Part shown: positions 1 through 7,418 of the stretch, one piece after another
Layout: each line of letters starts with the position of its first letter
Position numbering within the stretch: position 1 is the first letter of the stretch
DNA from: Deltaproteobacteria bacterium
Lineage (GTDB): Bacteria; Desulfobacterota; Binatia; Binatales; Binataceae
Reading direction: 5' to 3'
NCBI GenBank assembly: GCA_021794015.1
Contig: JAJYRQ010000029.1
Span: forward strand, 1 to 47,824
Length of the DNA stretch: 47,824 nucleotides
Translations under genes and position numbers: made by a program
The notes under the pieces: generated by a model
Told to the model about the DNA's origin: nothing
Database searches by the model: none
What the model saw: the letters and a program-made list of their open reading frames with translations, nothing else

Positions 1-100
1 GAACCCCGGATCGTGTTTGCGCCTAATCGCTGACATCTCCTGCCTCCTGCTGCCCGCTACTCACCGGGCTTGTTACGGGGCAGGTTCCACCTTAGCCAAC

Positions 101-125
101 TGTCTAAATTTTGGGGTCCACCTCA
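101..125 (-). mobile_element. possible terminal inverted repeat of an IS3-family-like element
   Basis: The 25 bases read on the minus strand begin TGAGGTGGACCCC and end TTAGACA. From memory this resembles IS150/IS3-type ends (TGxxCTGxACCCC...GTTxGACA). If so, the element body lay to the left, outside the window, and its boundary sits about 50 bp before the brnA-like start. No transposase or second end is visible, so this is a remnant call only. Confidence 0.3.
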
Positions 126-175
126 CATACACGGGCGGGCGGTTGTGGAATGTTCGCGGCACGAGGCTGGAACAG

Positions 176-808
176 ATGAAGAGGCAATACGATTTCAGCA
201 AGGCCCGGAGAGGTCCGGTCGTCCCCCAAACGCCGGGAAAGACGCGAATCACCATTCGGCTCGACAACGACGTTATCGAGCATTTTCAGGCGATCGTAGA
301 CCGCGCTGGGAGTGCCAACTATCAGAGCCTGATCAACGACGCGTTGCGCGAACACCTCCGGGGCGCGCGCCTTGAACGGTTGCGCACTACGGCGGCGCGG
401 CGGCGCGCAGGGGCGCAGGATTTTCTGGTCGGGGCGGCCGGATTTGAACCGGCGACCACACGCACCCCAAGCGTGTGCGCTACCAGGCTGCGCTACGCCC
501 CGACACCCCAGGCCGCGCCGCGGCGTGCCAGGATGCGGCGCCCAGCCAGCTTACCACAAGAGCTGCCGGCCCCGCCAAAGAACACCGGCCGGGATAGAGC
601 CGCCAGCGCTGGCGCCGTTGGCTGGCGGCAGCCACCGACCGCCCACTGCCGGCGGCCAAAGTCGCTGCCGACCGGCAACAAACCCGAGCGTGGCTTTGCG
701 GCGCCGGCTAGCTGTCGCCGCCCGGCTTTTTCGCGGCGGCGCGCGGGCGCCACTGCACAAACGAGCGCAGGTCGACCGCAAACGACCAGGCGCCCGGCGG
801 TTGCCTGA
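176..808 (+). CDS. brnA: BrnA-type antitoxin, stop codon lost (run-on frame)
   Basis: The first 65 or so residues match the BrnA antitoxin pattern: an N-terminal MKRQYDFSKARRG, a PGKTRITIRLD strand that would form the ribbon-helix-helix DNA-binding fold, and an ANYQSLINDALREH helix. BrnA normally neutralises the RNase toxin BrnT and represses the brnTA operon. No brnT is recognisable in the 175 bases upstream. The ATG at 176 is chosen because BrnA homology starts there. The frame does not stop at a normal BrnA length of about 80-110 residues. It runs antisense through the whole tRNA-Pro gene and into the convergent SDR gene, so only about 176-425 is probably native. It looks like an orphaned, broken antitoxin at a tRNA-associated junction. 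Confidence 0.55.
   Translation: MKRQYDFSKARRGPVVPQTPGKTRITIRLDNDVIEHFQAIVDRAGSANYQSLINDALREHLRGARLERLRTTAARRRAGAQDFLVGAAGFEPATTRTPSVCATRLRYAPTPQAAPRRARMRRPASLPQELPAPPKNTGRDRAASAGAVGWRQPPTAHCRRPKSLPTGNKPERGFAAPASCRRPAFSRRRAGATAQTSAGRPQTTRRPAVA
426..502 (-). tRNA. tRNA-Pro (anticodon GGG)
   Basis: The minus strand folds into a full cloverleaf: acceptor stem CGGGGCG/CGCCCCG, D stem GCGC/GCGC with AGCCTGGTA loop, anticodon stem CACGC/GCGTG with loop TTGGGGT (anticodon GGG, reads CCC), a five-base variable loop, T stem GCCGG/CCGGC with loop TTCGAAT, discriminator A and an encoded CCA. The 3' end faces the brnA-like frame. tRNA 3' ends are common integration sites for genomic islands. Confidence 0.97.
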
Positions 809-1457
809 TAAGGTGCACGATTTCGTCGCATACCGCGGCGGGCGGCACGAGATGTGACGGGTCGGTCCCGGGCATCGCGCTTCTCACCCGCTCGCTGTCA
901 ACCGGCCCGTCGATATCCAGCGTGGCGCAGTGGACTCCGAGGTGCATGAACTCGTGGGCCACCGCCTCGGCGACGGCGCGCTGGGCGTTCTTCGAGGCGT
1001 TGTAGGCGGCATAGAGCGCCGGCCCGCCTCGGCTCTCCGAGCCAAGAACGAAAATTATCGTGCCGCGCCGGCGCCGCGCCATCGCGCCCACCACGGCCTG
1101 GGCGCAGAGGAACGGGCCGTAGGTGTTGACCCTGAACTGGAGGTCCAGCTCCTCTTCGGTTATCTCGAGGAAGCGCTTTCGCAAGTAGCCGCCGGCGTTG
1201 TTGATCAGTACCGAGATCGGCCCGAGCTGCGTTTCGACCGCGCCGACCGCGGCTGTTACCTCGGCTCGCCTGGAGACGTCAGCGGGCGTCACCAGCGCCC
1301 GGCCGCCGGCGCCGCGTATCAGGCCGGCGGTTTCCTCAAGCTGGGAGCGGGTGCGCGCGAGCAGGCCGACGGCCATCCCCTCGGCGGCCAGGCGGCAGGC
1401 GATCTGCCGGCCGATTCCGCGGCCGGCGCCGGTAACCAGTGCAACTTCAGAAGACAT
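708..1457 (-). CDS. short-chain dehydrogenase/reductase (SDR)
   Basis: A 249-residue classical SDR, a cytoplasmic NAD(P)(H)-dependent oxidoreductase. The nucleotide-binding TGAGRGIG is at residues 9-16, NNAG at 86-89, the structural Asn in the N111 region, the catalytic Ser at about 140, and the YxxxK pair at Y152 and K156. Length is normal for the family. The substrate cannot be told from sequence; the closest general pattern is the 3-oxoacyl-ACP reductase-like SDRs. The gene is transcribed alone, divergently from the secreted protein gene at 1571, with about 110 bp between them for two promoters. Confidence 0.9.
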   Translation of the reverse strand: MSSEVALVTGAGRGIGRQIACRLAAEGMAVGLLARTRSQLEETAGLIRGAGGRALVTPADVSRRAEVTAAVGAVETQLGPISVLINNAGGYLRKRFLEITEEELDLQFRVNTYGPFLCAQAVVGAMARRRRGTIIFVLGSESRGGPALYAAYNASKNAQRAVAEAVAHEFMHLGVHCATLDIDGPVDSERVRSAMPGTDPSHLVPPAAVCDEIVHLIRQPPGAWSFAVDLRSFVQWRPRAAAKKPGGDS

Positions 1458-1570
1458 GGGGCAATCTTAGCCAAGCCTGCCGGTTTCATACAGCGGCAAG
1501 GACTACTGCTTGACTTGGCGCCAGCTTAAGCGGGGTGGTAACTTTGGGGGTGGAACTTGGGGCACGGACG

Positions 1571-2314
1571 ATGGCTCGTGAGCAGCAGTTCAAAGCGGCT
1601 CGAAACCGCTTAGCCGGCGCCCCTCTATTTGCGCTGGCGGGCTTTGCCCTGGCGGCTGTTGTGGCGTTCGGCGCCGAGCCGGCTTGGGCGGCCGGGCCTT
1701 CGGCACGCGCGCCGGCGTCCGGAGCCGCTAGTGACGGCGCCGACAGTGTTCTGGAAATTCCGTCCGTGGTGGCGCCGGCCGACAGCCGCGCTCGGTCTGC
1801 AACTAACGGCTCCAATGGGGCGGGCCGGGCAAAGGCGGCCGGCAGTGCCGCAGGCCTGGGCTCGCGGCAGTCCGGTGGCGCCACTGGGCGGCGCTCCAAG
1901 GAGCTTCCCCCGGGGGTGGGCACCCTCGAACAGTATCAAGCGCGGCAGAGCACGGAGATGCTCGCGCCTCTCGCGCCGGCCTTGGTTGCGCCGCTGGTCG
2001 TGATGCCGCCGGGGGGCTATTCGCCGTTGGCGCCGGGGTCGGTCATAGCGCCGTTTAGGTCCGCTCCGCCGATGGGTTTTCCGGGAGCGTACCCTGTTTT
2101 CCCGGGTCTGTCGGCGATGCCGTCCTGGCCGGGGCCGGGCGTGCTGGGCTCTGTTCCGACGGGTGCGTGGACGGCAGGCCCTTCGCTTGCGGCGCCGTGG
2201 CCGCCGGGCGCCCCGGCTGGCGGCGGGCCGTGGCCCATGGCTCCTGCGCCGTACGGAGGAGGTCCCGGTGCGCCGCTTGCGCCCCTGTCGGCGCGCGGCT
2301 TCGGTCTGCCGTAA
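1571..2314 (+). CDS. secreted Pro/Gly/Ala-rich low-complexity protein
   Basis: Not recognised as any family. From the ATG at 1571 the protein is 247 residues. It has a basic N-terminus (MAREQQFKAARNR), a hydrophobic stretch (ALAGFALAAVVAFG) and an Ala-x-Ala-like cleavage site near AWAAG, so export by Sec is likely. The mature part is low complexity: a Ser/Ala/Gly region, a short charged segment (TLEQYQARQSTEM), then a C-terminal half rich in Pro and Gly with repeated PAP/PGP-type steps. Such chains are usually disordered cell-envelope proteins. A GTG at 1535 would add 12 residues, but the 1571 start gives a better signal peptide. It precedes coaX by about 60 bp on the same strand. Confidence 0.6.
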   Translation: MAREQQFKAARNRLAGAPLFALAGFALAAVVAFGAEPAWAAGPSARAPASGAASDGADSVLEIPSVVAPADSRARSATNGSNGAGRAKAAGSAAGLGSRQSGGATGRRSKELPPGVGTLEQYQARQSTEMLAPLAPALVAPLVVMPPGGYSPLAPGSVIAPFRSAPPMGFPGAYPVFPGLSAMPSWPGPGVLGSVPTGAWTAGPSLAAPWPPGAPAGGGPWPMAPAPYGGGPGAPLAPLSARGFGLP

Positions 2315-2375
2315 GGGACCTGGCTCTGGGACGGGCGTTAGCGTTGCGGGTGAAGGAGGTCGGAGCGGCTGCGAA

Positions 2376-3146
2376 ATGCTGGTAGCGATTGATGTCGGCA
2401 ATACCCAGACCGTGATCGGCGTCTATGACGGCGAGCGCCTGACGCATCACTGGCGACTATGCACCAATGCCGGTTCGACCGCCGATGAGTACGGGGTCCT
2501 GGTAACGGCGCTTTTCGGCAGCGCGGGGCTTGCCCTGCCGTGCCGGCCCCAGGGAGTCGTGGTTGCCTGCGTGGTGCCGGCGTTAAACCAGGTGATGGAG
2601 CAGCTTGCGGAGCGCTACCTGGGGACCGGAGCGCTGCTGATCGGGCCGGGCACCAGGACCGGGATGCCGATCCTGTACGAGAATCCGAAGGAGGTTGGCG
2701 CCGACCGGATCGTCAACGCGGTGGCGGCCTTCGAGCGCCTGCACTCGGCCTGCGTGGTAGTCGACTTCGGCACGGCCACGACGTTTGACTACGTGACCGA
2801 GCGGGGTGAATACGTTGGCGGGATCATCGCGCCCGGCCTGAGCGTGGCGATGGACGCGCTGGTCGACCGCGCGGCGCGCCTCTACCGGGTGGAACTGGTA
2901 AGGCCGCGCGAGGTGGTCGGCCGCACCACGGTGGCCGCCATGCAATCGGGGCTTATCTTCGGCTACGCCGCCATGGTTGACGGCCTCATCGAACGGATCG
3001 AGCAGGAGCGTCGTGTCCCCGCGCACGTCATCGCGACCGGCGGCCTGGCCGAGTTGGTGGCGCCGGAAACGCGGCGGATCGAAGCGGTCGACGAGTTCCT
3101 CACGCTCAAAGGATTGCGCCTAATCTTTGAGCGCAACCGGCGGTGA
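2376..3146 (+). CDS. coaX: type III pantothenate kinase
   Basis: Phosphorylates pantothenate with ATP, the first step from pantothenate to CoA. At 256 residues it has the usual CoaX length. The ASKHA-fold phosphate-binding motif DVGNT is at 6-10, GADR at 108-111, DFGTATT at 130-136 and a GGIIAPGL stretch follows. The ATG at 2376 gives the conserved N-terminus MLVAIDVGN; an AAGGAGGT lies upstream at 2353-2360, a rather long spacing. It fits with panB and panC further downstream as part of a CoA-precursor region, separated from them by two other genes. Confidence 0.93.
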   Translation: MLVAIDVGNTQTVIGVYDGERLTHHWRLCTNAGSTADEYGVLVTALFGSAGLALPCRPQGVVVACVVPALNQVMEQLAERYLGTGALLIGPGTRTGMPILYENPKEVGADRIVNAVAAFERLHSACVVVDFGTATTFDYVTERGEYVGGIIAPGLSVAMDALVDRAARLYRVELVRPREVVGRTTVAAMQSGLIFGYAAMVDGLIERIEQERRVPAHVIATGGLAELVAPETRRIEAVDEFLTLKGLRLIFERNRR

Positions 3147-3164
3147 AGGCAGAGGAGGCGGGTC

Positions 3165-4052
3165 GTGTCGGCGCCGATGGCCAAGGTTCGACGCGTGGTC
3201 ACCGATTCGATGGAGGGTCTGACGCTGGCGGACTACGCGCAGTGCTCGTCGCGGGTGGTCACCGTTTTGGGGCAGAACCCCGGCCAGTTCACCGGGCCGG
3301 GAACCAACACCTATCTGGTGGGCAGCGGCAGCCGCCGTCTGCTCCTGGACACGGGCTCGGGTGCCGCGGCGTATCCGGCGGTGCTCGACCGCGCGCTGGC
3401 CGAGCTTTGCGCCGGCGCGCAGGTCGACCGCGTCGTTGTGACCCACGCCCATCCGGACCATGTGGGAGGAATCGGGCAGGTACGGGCCCGCTTCGGGCCC
3501 GTAGCGGTGCTCAAAAAGCGCTGGCCGCAGGCCGACGGAGAGTTTGCGGCGGCGATTACACCGCTCGAGGACGGCGCCGTGGTCGGCGCCGAGGGTGCGA
3601 CGCTTCGGGCGATTTATACGCCCGGGCACGCCCCCGACCATCTCTGCTTTTACCTGGTCGAGGAGCGCGCCCTGTTTACCGGCGACTTGGTGCTGGGGGC
3701 CGGCACCGCGGTAATTCCCGAGGACAGCGGCGACCTGGGCCAGTACATGGCGTCGCTTGAGCGGCTTTGTCGGCTGGAAATCGAGACGATTTACCCGGCT
3801 CATGGCCCGGTGGTTCGTCGTCCAAAGGAAAAGCTGCGCGACTACATCGCGCATCGCCAATTGCGTGAGCGGCAGATACTGGAGGTGCTCGCCAATGGAC
3901 CGCTTGAGCCGATCCAGATCGTGCGCCATATTTATCAGGACGTCACGCCGGCGCTCCATCCCGCCGCCGAGAGTTCGGTTCGCTCGCATCTTAAGAAGCT
4001 CGTCGGCGAGGGGCGCGTGGCGCGTACAGCGCGGGGATTCGCGCTGGCCTAA
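3165..4052 (+). CDS. MBL-fold hydrolase, LACTB2-like, with C-terminal winged helix
   Basis: A 295-residue metallo-beta-lactamase-fold protein. The metal motif HAHPDH is at 94-99, with further ligands H155 (PGHAPDH) and D174 (FTGD), and a later AHGP histidine. The C-terminal 60 residues resemble the winged-helix tail of LACTB2-type proteins, some of which are endoribonucleases. The exact substrate is not known here: nuclease and thioesterase-like hydrolase are both possible. The GTG start at 3165 follows an AGAGGAGG at 3151-3158 and lies 18 bp after coaX, so cotranscription with coaX is likely. Confidence 0.88.
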   Translation: MSAPMAKVRRVVTDSMEGLTLADYAQCSSRVVTVLGQNPGQFTGPGTNTYLVGSGSRRLLLDTGSGAAAYPAVLDRALAELCAGAQVDRVVVTHAHPDHVGGIGQVRARFGPVAVLKKRWPQADGEFAAAITPLEDGAVVGAEGATLRAIYTPGHAPDHLCFYLVEERALFTGDLVLGAGTAVIPEDSGDLGQYMASLERLCRLEIETIYPAHGPVVRRPKEKLRDYIAHRQLRERQILEVLANGPLEPIQIVRHIYQDVTPALHPAAESSVRSHLKKLVGEGRVARTARGFALA

Positions 4053-4083
4053 GCGCCGGCCGCCGGGAGCGGCGCCGGCCGCC

Positions 4084-4917
4084 GTGGCGTTCGTTTTTGT
4101 GCTCCTCGGGCTCGCCGGGGCCGGCGCGCAAGGCATCAGGCTCGGTGCCGTTGAGGCGCTGGCCGCGGCTTCCGCCTCTAATTCCCAGGGCGAGGAGGAG
4201 GTGCCGGCGACGGCGGAGATTGCGCCGGCAAGCCCGATCGTCGGCCAGCAGTTGGCGCCGGAGACCGAAGCTCCACCTCCGAGCACGACGGTTATTCCGC
4301 CGCGGGTGCTGTTCGAGAGCCTGCCGGCAGCTCCTGCGTCGGCGCCCGTGCCGGCCTCTCAGTCGGCAACGGCGCCAGCCGATGCCGTACAGCCGAGCCA
4401 ACCCGTTTCCGCAAACGCGCCTTGGCGATCGGAGTTCGGAGCGCCCCCGGTCGGCGGTCTGGCGGATTTTCTGAATGAGGCCCGGGGCTACTCCGTGCTC
4501 GGCCTTCGGCTGCGGGAGAGCAGCCGGAGGTTAAGCAGCGGCGAGGTTGTCTCGGGCTTGGTCATCGTGGCGGTCAGGAAGAACAGCCCGGCCGACGCCG
4601 CCGGCCTGAAGGCCGCCACCGACACCGTGCGCAGCATCATGACCGGCGTCGCAATTGCCGGGGCGATGGTCTTTCCGCCGGCTTTCGTGATGCTGCCGCT
4701 GGTCCAGGCATCGCACATCGGGGTCCACTACGAGATGGTGATTGGAGTCGACGGCGACCGGGTCAACGACATCATCGACTTCAACGAGCATATGCGCTAT
4801 CTCAAGCCCGGCGATACCGTCTATCTGAACGTGGTTCGCGACGGCGAGCGCCTCCAGGTGCCGGTGGTGCTGCCGGCTGCGGCGGTGTCGCTTGCCAACG
4901 GCGGCGCGATGCACTAG
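4084..4917 (+). CDS. exported PDZ-like domain protein with hydrophobic insertion
   Basis: From the GTG at 4084 the product is 277 residues. It starts with a hydrophobic signal-like segment (AFVFVLLGLAGAGAQ), followed by about 110 residues of Pro/Ala/Ser-rich linker. The C-terminal 150 residues look like a PDZ domain: VVSGLVIVAVRKNSPADAAGL (PDZ-type loop and helix) and later VIGVDGDRVNDIIDFNEHM and KPGDTVYLNVVRDGE. Between these halves lies a long hydrophobic stretch (SIMTGVAIAGAMVFPPAFVM and following), which a normal PDZ lacks. No protease domain is present. The start is uncertain because the N-terminus lacks the usual basic residues. It follows the MBL gene by about 30 bp. Confidence 0.6.
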   Translation: MAFVFVLLGLAGAGAQGIRLGAVEALAAASASNSQGEEEVPATAEIAPASPIVGQQLAPETEAPPPSTTVIPPRVLFESLPAAPASAPVPASQSATAPADAVQPSQPVSANAPWRSEFGAPPVGGLADFLNEARGYSVLGLRLRESSRRLSSGEVVSGLVIVAVRKNSPADAAGLKAATDTVRSIMTGVAIAGAMVFPPAFVMLPLVQASHIGVHYEMVIGVDGDRVNDIIDFNEHMRYLKPGDTVYLNVVRDGERLQVPVVLPAAAVSLANGGAMH

Positions 4918-5188
4918 TTCTAGGACCGAGCATGTGTGGTTAGGGAGCGAGCGCTGGTGCCGGGCGGCCGGCCCCGTCGAGCGGCGAGGCGACCGGCGAG
5001 GGCCAGGGCAGCCGGCAGTCAGGCGCAGTCGCTGCGAAAAAACTAACTTGGCCTTGAGCCTGGATCCTGCCGTGGACCGGGACCCCGAAGGGCGAGTTGG
5101 CGTAAGCGCCGACCTTGATTATGCGGGGCTGTCCGGCCGGGCAGCCCCGTTTTTTTCGACACAGGCTGCGGGCCCGAGGAGATGCCCC
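4918..5188 (+). promoter_or_regulatory. untranslated leader upstream of panB, possible attenuator or sRNA
   Basis: A gene-free 271-bp stretch that contains a hairpin GTTGGCG-TAAG-CGCCGAC at 5097-5114 and, just downstream, the intrinsic terminator at 5124-5156, only 33 bp before the panB start. A terminator placed inside a biosynthetic leader suggests transcription attenuation or the end of a short RNA. Known 'pan' leader RNAs occur upstream of panB in some bacteria; I could not match their consensus by eye. Confidence 0.4.
5124..5156 (+). terminator. intrinsic (Rho-independent) terminator
   Basis: A perfect 8-bp stem CGGGGCTG (5124-5131) and CAGCCCCG (5142-5149) with a 10-nt loop, followed at once by seven T residues (5150-5156). 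This is the clearest terminator in the window. It ends whatever transcript reads in from the PDZ gene or from a leader RNA of panB. Confidence 0.9.
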
Positions 5189-6019
5189 ATGGCGAAAGAA
5201 AAAGTGCGGGTTACCGACCTGGCCGCAATGAAGGCGGCCAACCAGCCAATCTGCGCCGTCACTGCCTATGATTATCCTTTCGCGCGCCTGTTCGACGAGG
5301 CGGGCATCGACGTTCTCCTGGTCGGCGACAGCCTCGGCATGGTAGTCCAGGGCGCCCCCAATACGTTGGCGGTGACGCTCGACGAAATCATCTACCACAC
5401 CCGGATGGTGGCGCGGGGGCGCACCCGGGCGCTGCTGGTCGCCGACATGCCTTTCATGTCGTTCCAGGTGTCGCCCGAGGAGGCCGTCCGCAACGCCGGC
5501 CGCCTGCTCAAGGAGGGCGGCGCGGAGGCGGTCAAGGTCGAAGGCGGCGCCGCGTTGGCCCCCACCGTGCGCCGCATGACAGAAATGGACATCCCGGTAA
5601 TGGGCCACGTCGGGCTTACGCCGCAGTCGATCCATCGGATGGGAGGAATGAGGGTGCAGGGACGCAAACCGGGCCTCAGGCCCGGAGGCTTCGAACGGGT
5701 GCTGGAAGACGCCGAAGCGATCGCCCAGGCCGGCGTCTTTGCGCTGGTGGTCGAGGGCGTCCCGGTGGAACTGGCCGCCCGCATCAGCGAGCGCGTGGCT
5801 GTGCCTACGATCGGAATCGGCGCGAGCGCCGAGTGCGACGGACAGGTGCTGGTGATGCACGACCTGCTGGGTCTTAACCCGGGCTTTACGCCGCGCTTTG
5901 TTAAGGTCTACGCGCAACTCTGGCAGCAGGCTTGCGCGGGGGCGGCGAGCTATATCGAGGACGTTCGCCAGCGCCGTTTCCCGGCCGCCGAGCATCTCTA
6001 CCACCTCAAAGAGGGATGA
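5189..6019 (+). CDS. panB: 3-methyl-2-oxobutanoate hydroxymethyltransferase (ketopantoate hydroxymethyltransferase)
   Basis: Transfers a hydroxymethyl group from 5,10-methylene-THF to 2-oxoisovalerate, giving ketopantoate for pantothenate synthesis. At 276 residues it matches the family length. Conserved segments include TAYDYPFARLFDEAG, LLVGDSLGMVVQG (metal-binding Asp), the VKVEGG strand and MGHVGLTPQS. The ATG at 5189 has a GAGGAG 8 bp upstream (5176-5181) and begins where family similarity begins. The stop overlaps the panC start (ATGA at 6016-6019), so the two are translationally coupled. Expression may be controlled by the leader and terminator directly upstream. Confidence 0.96.
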   Translation: MAKEKVRVTDLAAMKAANQPICAVTAYDYPFARLFDEAGIDVLLVGDSLGMVVQGAPNTLAVTLDEIIYHTRMVARGRTRALLVADMPFMSFQVSPEEAVRNAGRLLKEGGAEAVKVEGGAALAPTVRRMTEMDIPVMGHVGLTPQSIHRMGGMRVQGRKPGLRPGGFERVLEDAEAIAQAGVFALVVEGVPVELAARISERVAVPTIGIGASAECDGQVLVMHDLLGLNPGFTPRFVKVYAQLWQQACAGAASYIEDVRQRRFPAAEHLYHLKEG

Positions 6020-6897
6020 GCGGCGCCGTGGAAATTCTCCGCCAGCCGCGCCCGATGCAGCGCTGGGCCGAGGCGGCCCGGCTGCGCGGCGAGCGCATCG
6101 CCCTGGTCCCGACCATGGGATATCTGCATGAGGGGCATCTCGCCCTGATGCGGGAGGGGTGGCGGCGGGCCTCGACGCTGGTGGTCTCGCTGTTCGTCAA
6201 CCCGACCCAGTTCGGGCCGAACGAAGACTTCGGGCGCTATCCGCGCGATTTCGACCGCGACCTAAGGCTGATGGAGGAGGCGGACGTCAGCGTCGTCTTC
6301 GCTCCCGAGGTCGAGTCGGTCTACGGCTCCGGTTTCCAGTCCTGGGTTGAGGTGACCAAGCTTACCCGCGGGCTCTGCGGCGCGCGCCGGCCGGGTCACT
6401 TTCGCGGCGTCACCACGGTGGTGGCCAAGCTCTTCAACATCGTCAAGCCGCACTGCGCCTTGTTCGGCGAGAAGGATTACCAACAACTGCGGGCGATCGA
6501 GCAGATGGTCGAGGACCTCAACTTTGACGTGGAGATCGTGCCGGTGCCGACGGTTCGCGAGGCCGACGGCCTGGCGCTCAGCTCCCGCAACGCCTGCCTC
6601 TCGCCGGCCGAGCGAGAGCAGGCGCTGGCGCTAAGCCGGGCGCTGTTTGCGGCGCGCCGGCTGGCAGGCAAGGGTGCCACGCTTGAAGCGGCGATCAACG
6701 AGGCCCAGGCTGTGCTCGGCGCCGCCTCGGGCGTGCGTGTCGAATACCTCGAGGCGGTCGACGCCCGAACGCTTGAGCCGGCCCGCAATCTCGGCGCGCC
6801 GGTGCTGCTGGCGGTTGCGGCCGGCGTCGGCAAAACCCGGCTTATCGACAACGTTGTGCTTGCCGCCCGGCCCAGCGCGCCGAGCGCTCGGGCCTGA
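6016..6897 (+). CDS. panC: pantoate--beta-alanine ligase (pantothenate synthetase)
   Basis: Joins pantoate and beta-alanine with ATP to give pantothenate through a pantoyl-adenylate. The 293-residue product shows the nucleotidyltransferase HIGH-type motif in PTMGYLHEGH near the N-terminus, the VNPTQFGPNEDFGRYPR substrate region, FGEKDYQQL and the KMSKS-like ALSSRN segment. The start ATG overlaps the panB stop by 4 nt. panD and panE are not in this window. The Ala-rich C-terminal tail ends with no obvious terminator. Confidence 0.96.
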   Translation: MSGAVEILRQPRPMQRWAEAARLRGERIALVPTMGYLHEGHLALMREGWRRASTLVVSLFVNPTQFGPNEDFGRYPRDFDRDLRLMEEADVSVVFAPEVESVYGSGFQSWVEVTKLTRGLCGARRPGHFRGVTTVVAKLFNIVKPHCALFGEKDYQQLRAIEQMVEDLNFDVEIVPVPTVREADGLALSSRNACLSPAEREQALALSRALFAARRLAGKGATLEAAINEAQAVLGAASGVRVEYLEAVDARTLEPARNLGAPVLLAVAAGVGKTRLIDNVVLAARPSAPSARA

Positions 6898-7129
6898 TCC
6901 TCGAGCCGCGAGGCTTTTCGGATTGCGGGCGGTTTGCGGATGCGGCGCCGGGCGCCGGGCCAGGCAACACAATCGGGCGATTGGCTACTGCAACTATCCC
7001 GGCAGACGGCGCGGTCGCGGCGACCTGCGCGCGATTAACGTTGGCTTGATGTCGGGCTTCGGCCTGTTGCGCTTGAGCGCTGGCCTCGGCTATGGCGGCG
7101 CTCGCTCTGTCGCACTATGTGGGGACGTT

Positions 7130-7255
7130 GATTAGCCTTGCGCCGAGGGTTTCATGTTCTCGTGGGCGGCAACGTGGTCCTGCGAGTTTTTAAACCTGTA
7201 AGCCAACGTCAGAGCGCCGACATCCCAGGAAGTCTGGAAGACTAAGGCAACACTA
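7130..7255 (+). ncRNA. candidate structured RNA, possibly 6S-like
   Basis: This stretch is less GC-rich than its surroundings and has no coding frame. It carries pairing segments: GCCTTG near 7137 with TAAGGC near 7243, GACGTTG at about 7127 with CAACGTC near 7206, and a CCAG-GAAGT-CTGG hairpin near 7229. The 5' ATGTTCTCGTGGGC recalls the ATGTTCGCAAGCGGGC stretch of E. coli 6S RNA, and GTCAGAGCGCC recalls some non-enteric 6S 3' strands. The match is by eye and the candidate is short for 6S (about 180 nt). Strand is a guess from these resemblances. Confidence 0.3.
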
Positions 7256-7260
7256 CGTAC

Positions 7261-7418
7261 TATTGGTAATCGCATATTGCAGTGACAGAGTCGTCCTGAC
7301 CCGGCTCGTTTGGCGCGTGATTCTCGGCTGCGGCTGCCACGCCGAGAATCGTAACGTTTCGCCCGCGCTGCGTCAGCCGAACCCGGGGTTCCTCGCGCGC
7401 TAAGCCATTGCATGGCGG
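7261..7418. repeat. dispersed repeat, copy 1
   Basis: Begins TATTGGTAAT and ends in the palindrome GCCAT-TGC-ATGGC plus GG. It is highly similar, in the same orientation, to 46774-46957 some 39.5 kb away. It includes a perfect 10-bp hairpin GATTCTCGGC/GCCGAGAATC (from about 7319). On the minus strand both copies encode the same tail NEPGQDDSVTAIC(D/N)YQ followed by a stop, TAG here and TAA in copy 2. Confidence 0.85.

Noticed and set aside
93..175. C-terminal end of a brnT toxin gene just before brnA
   Set aside because: None of the three frames gives the usual BrnT C-terminal pattern; the sequence looks more like an IS end.
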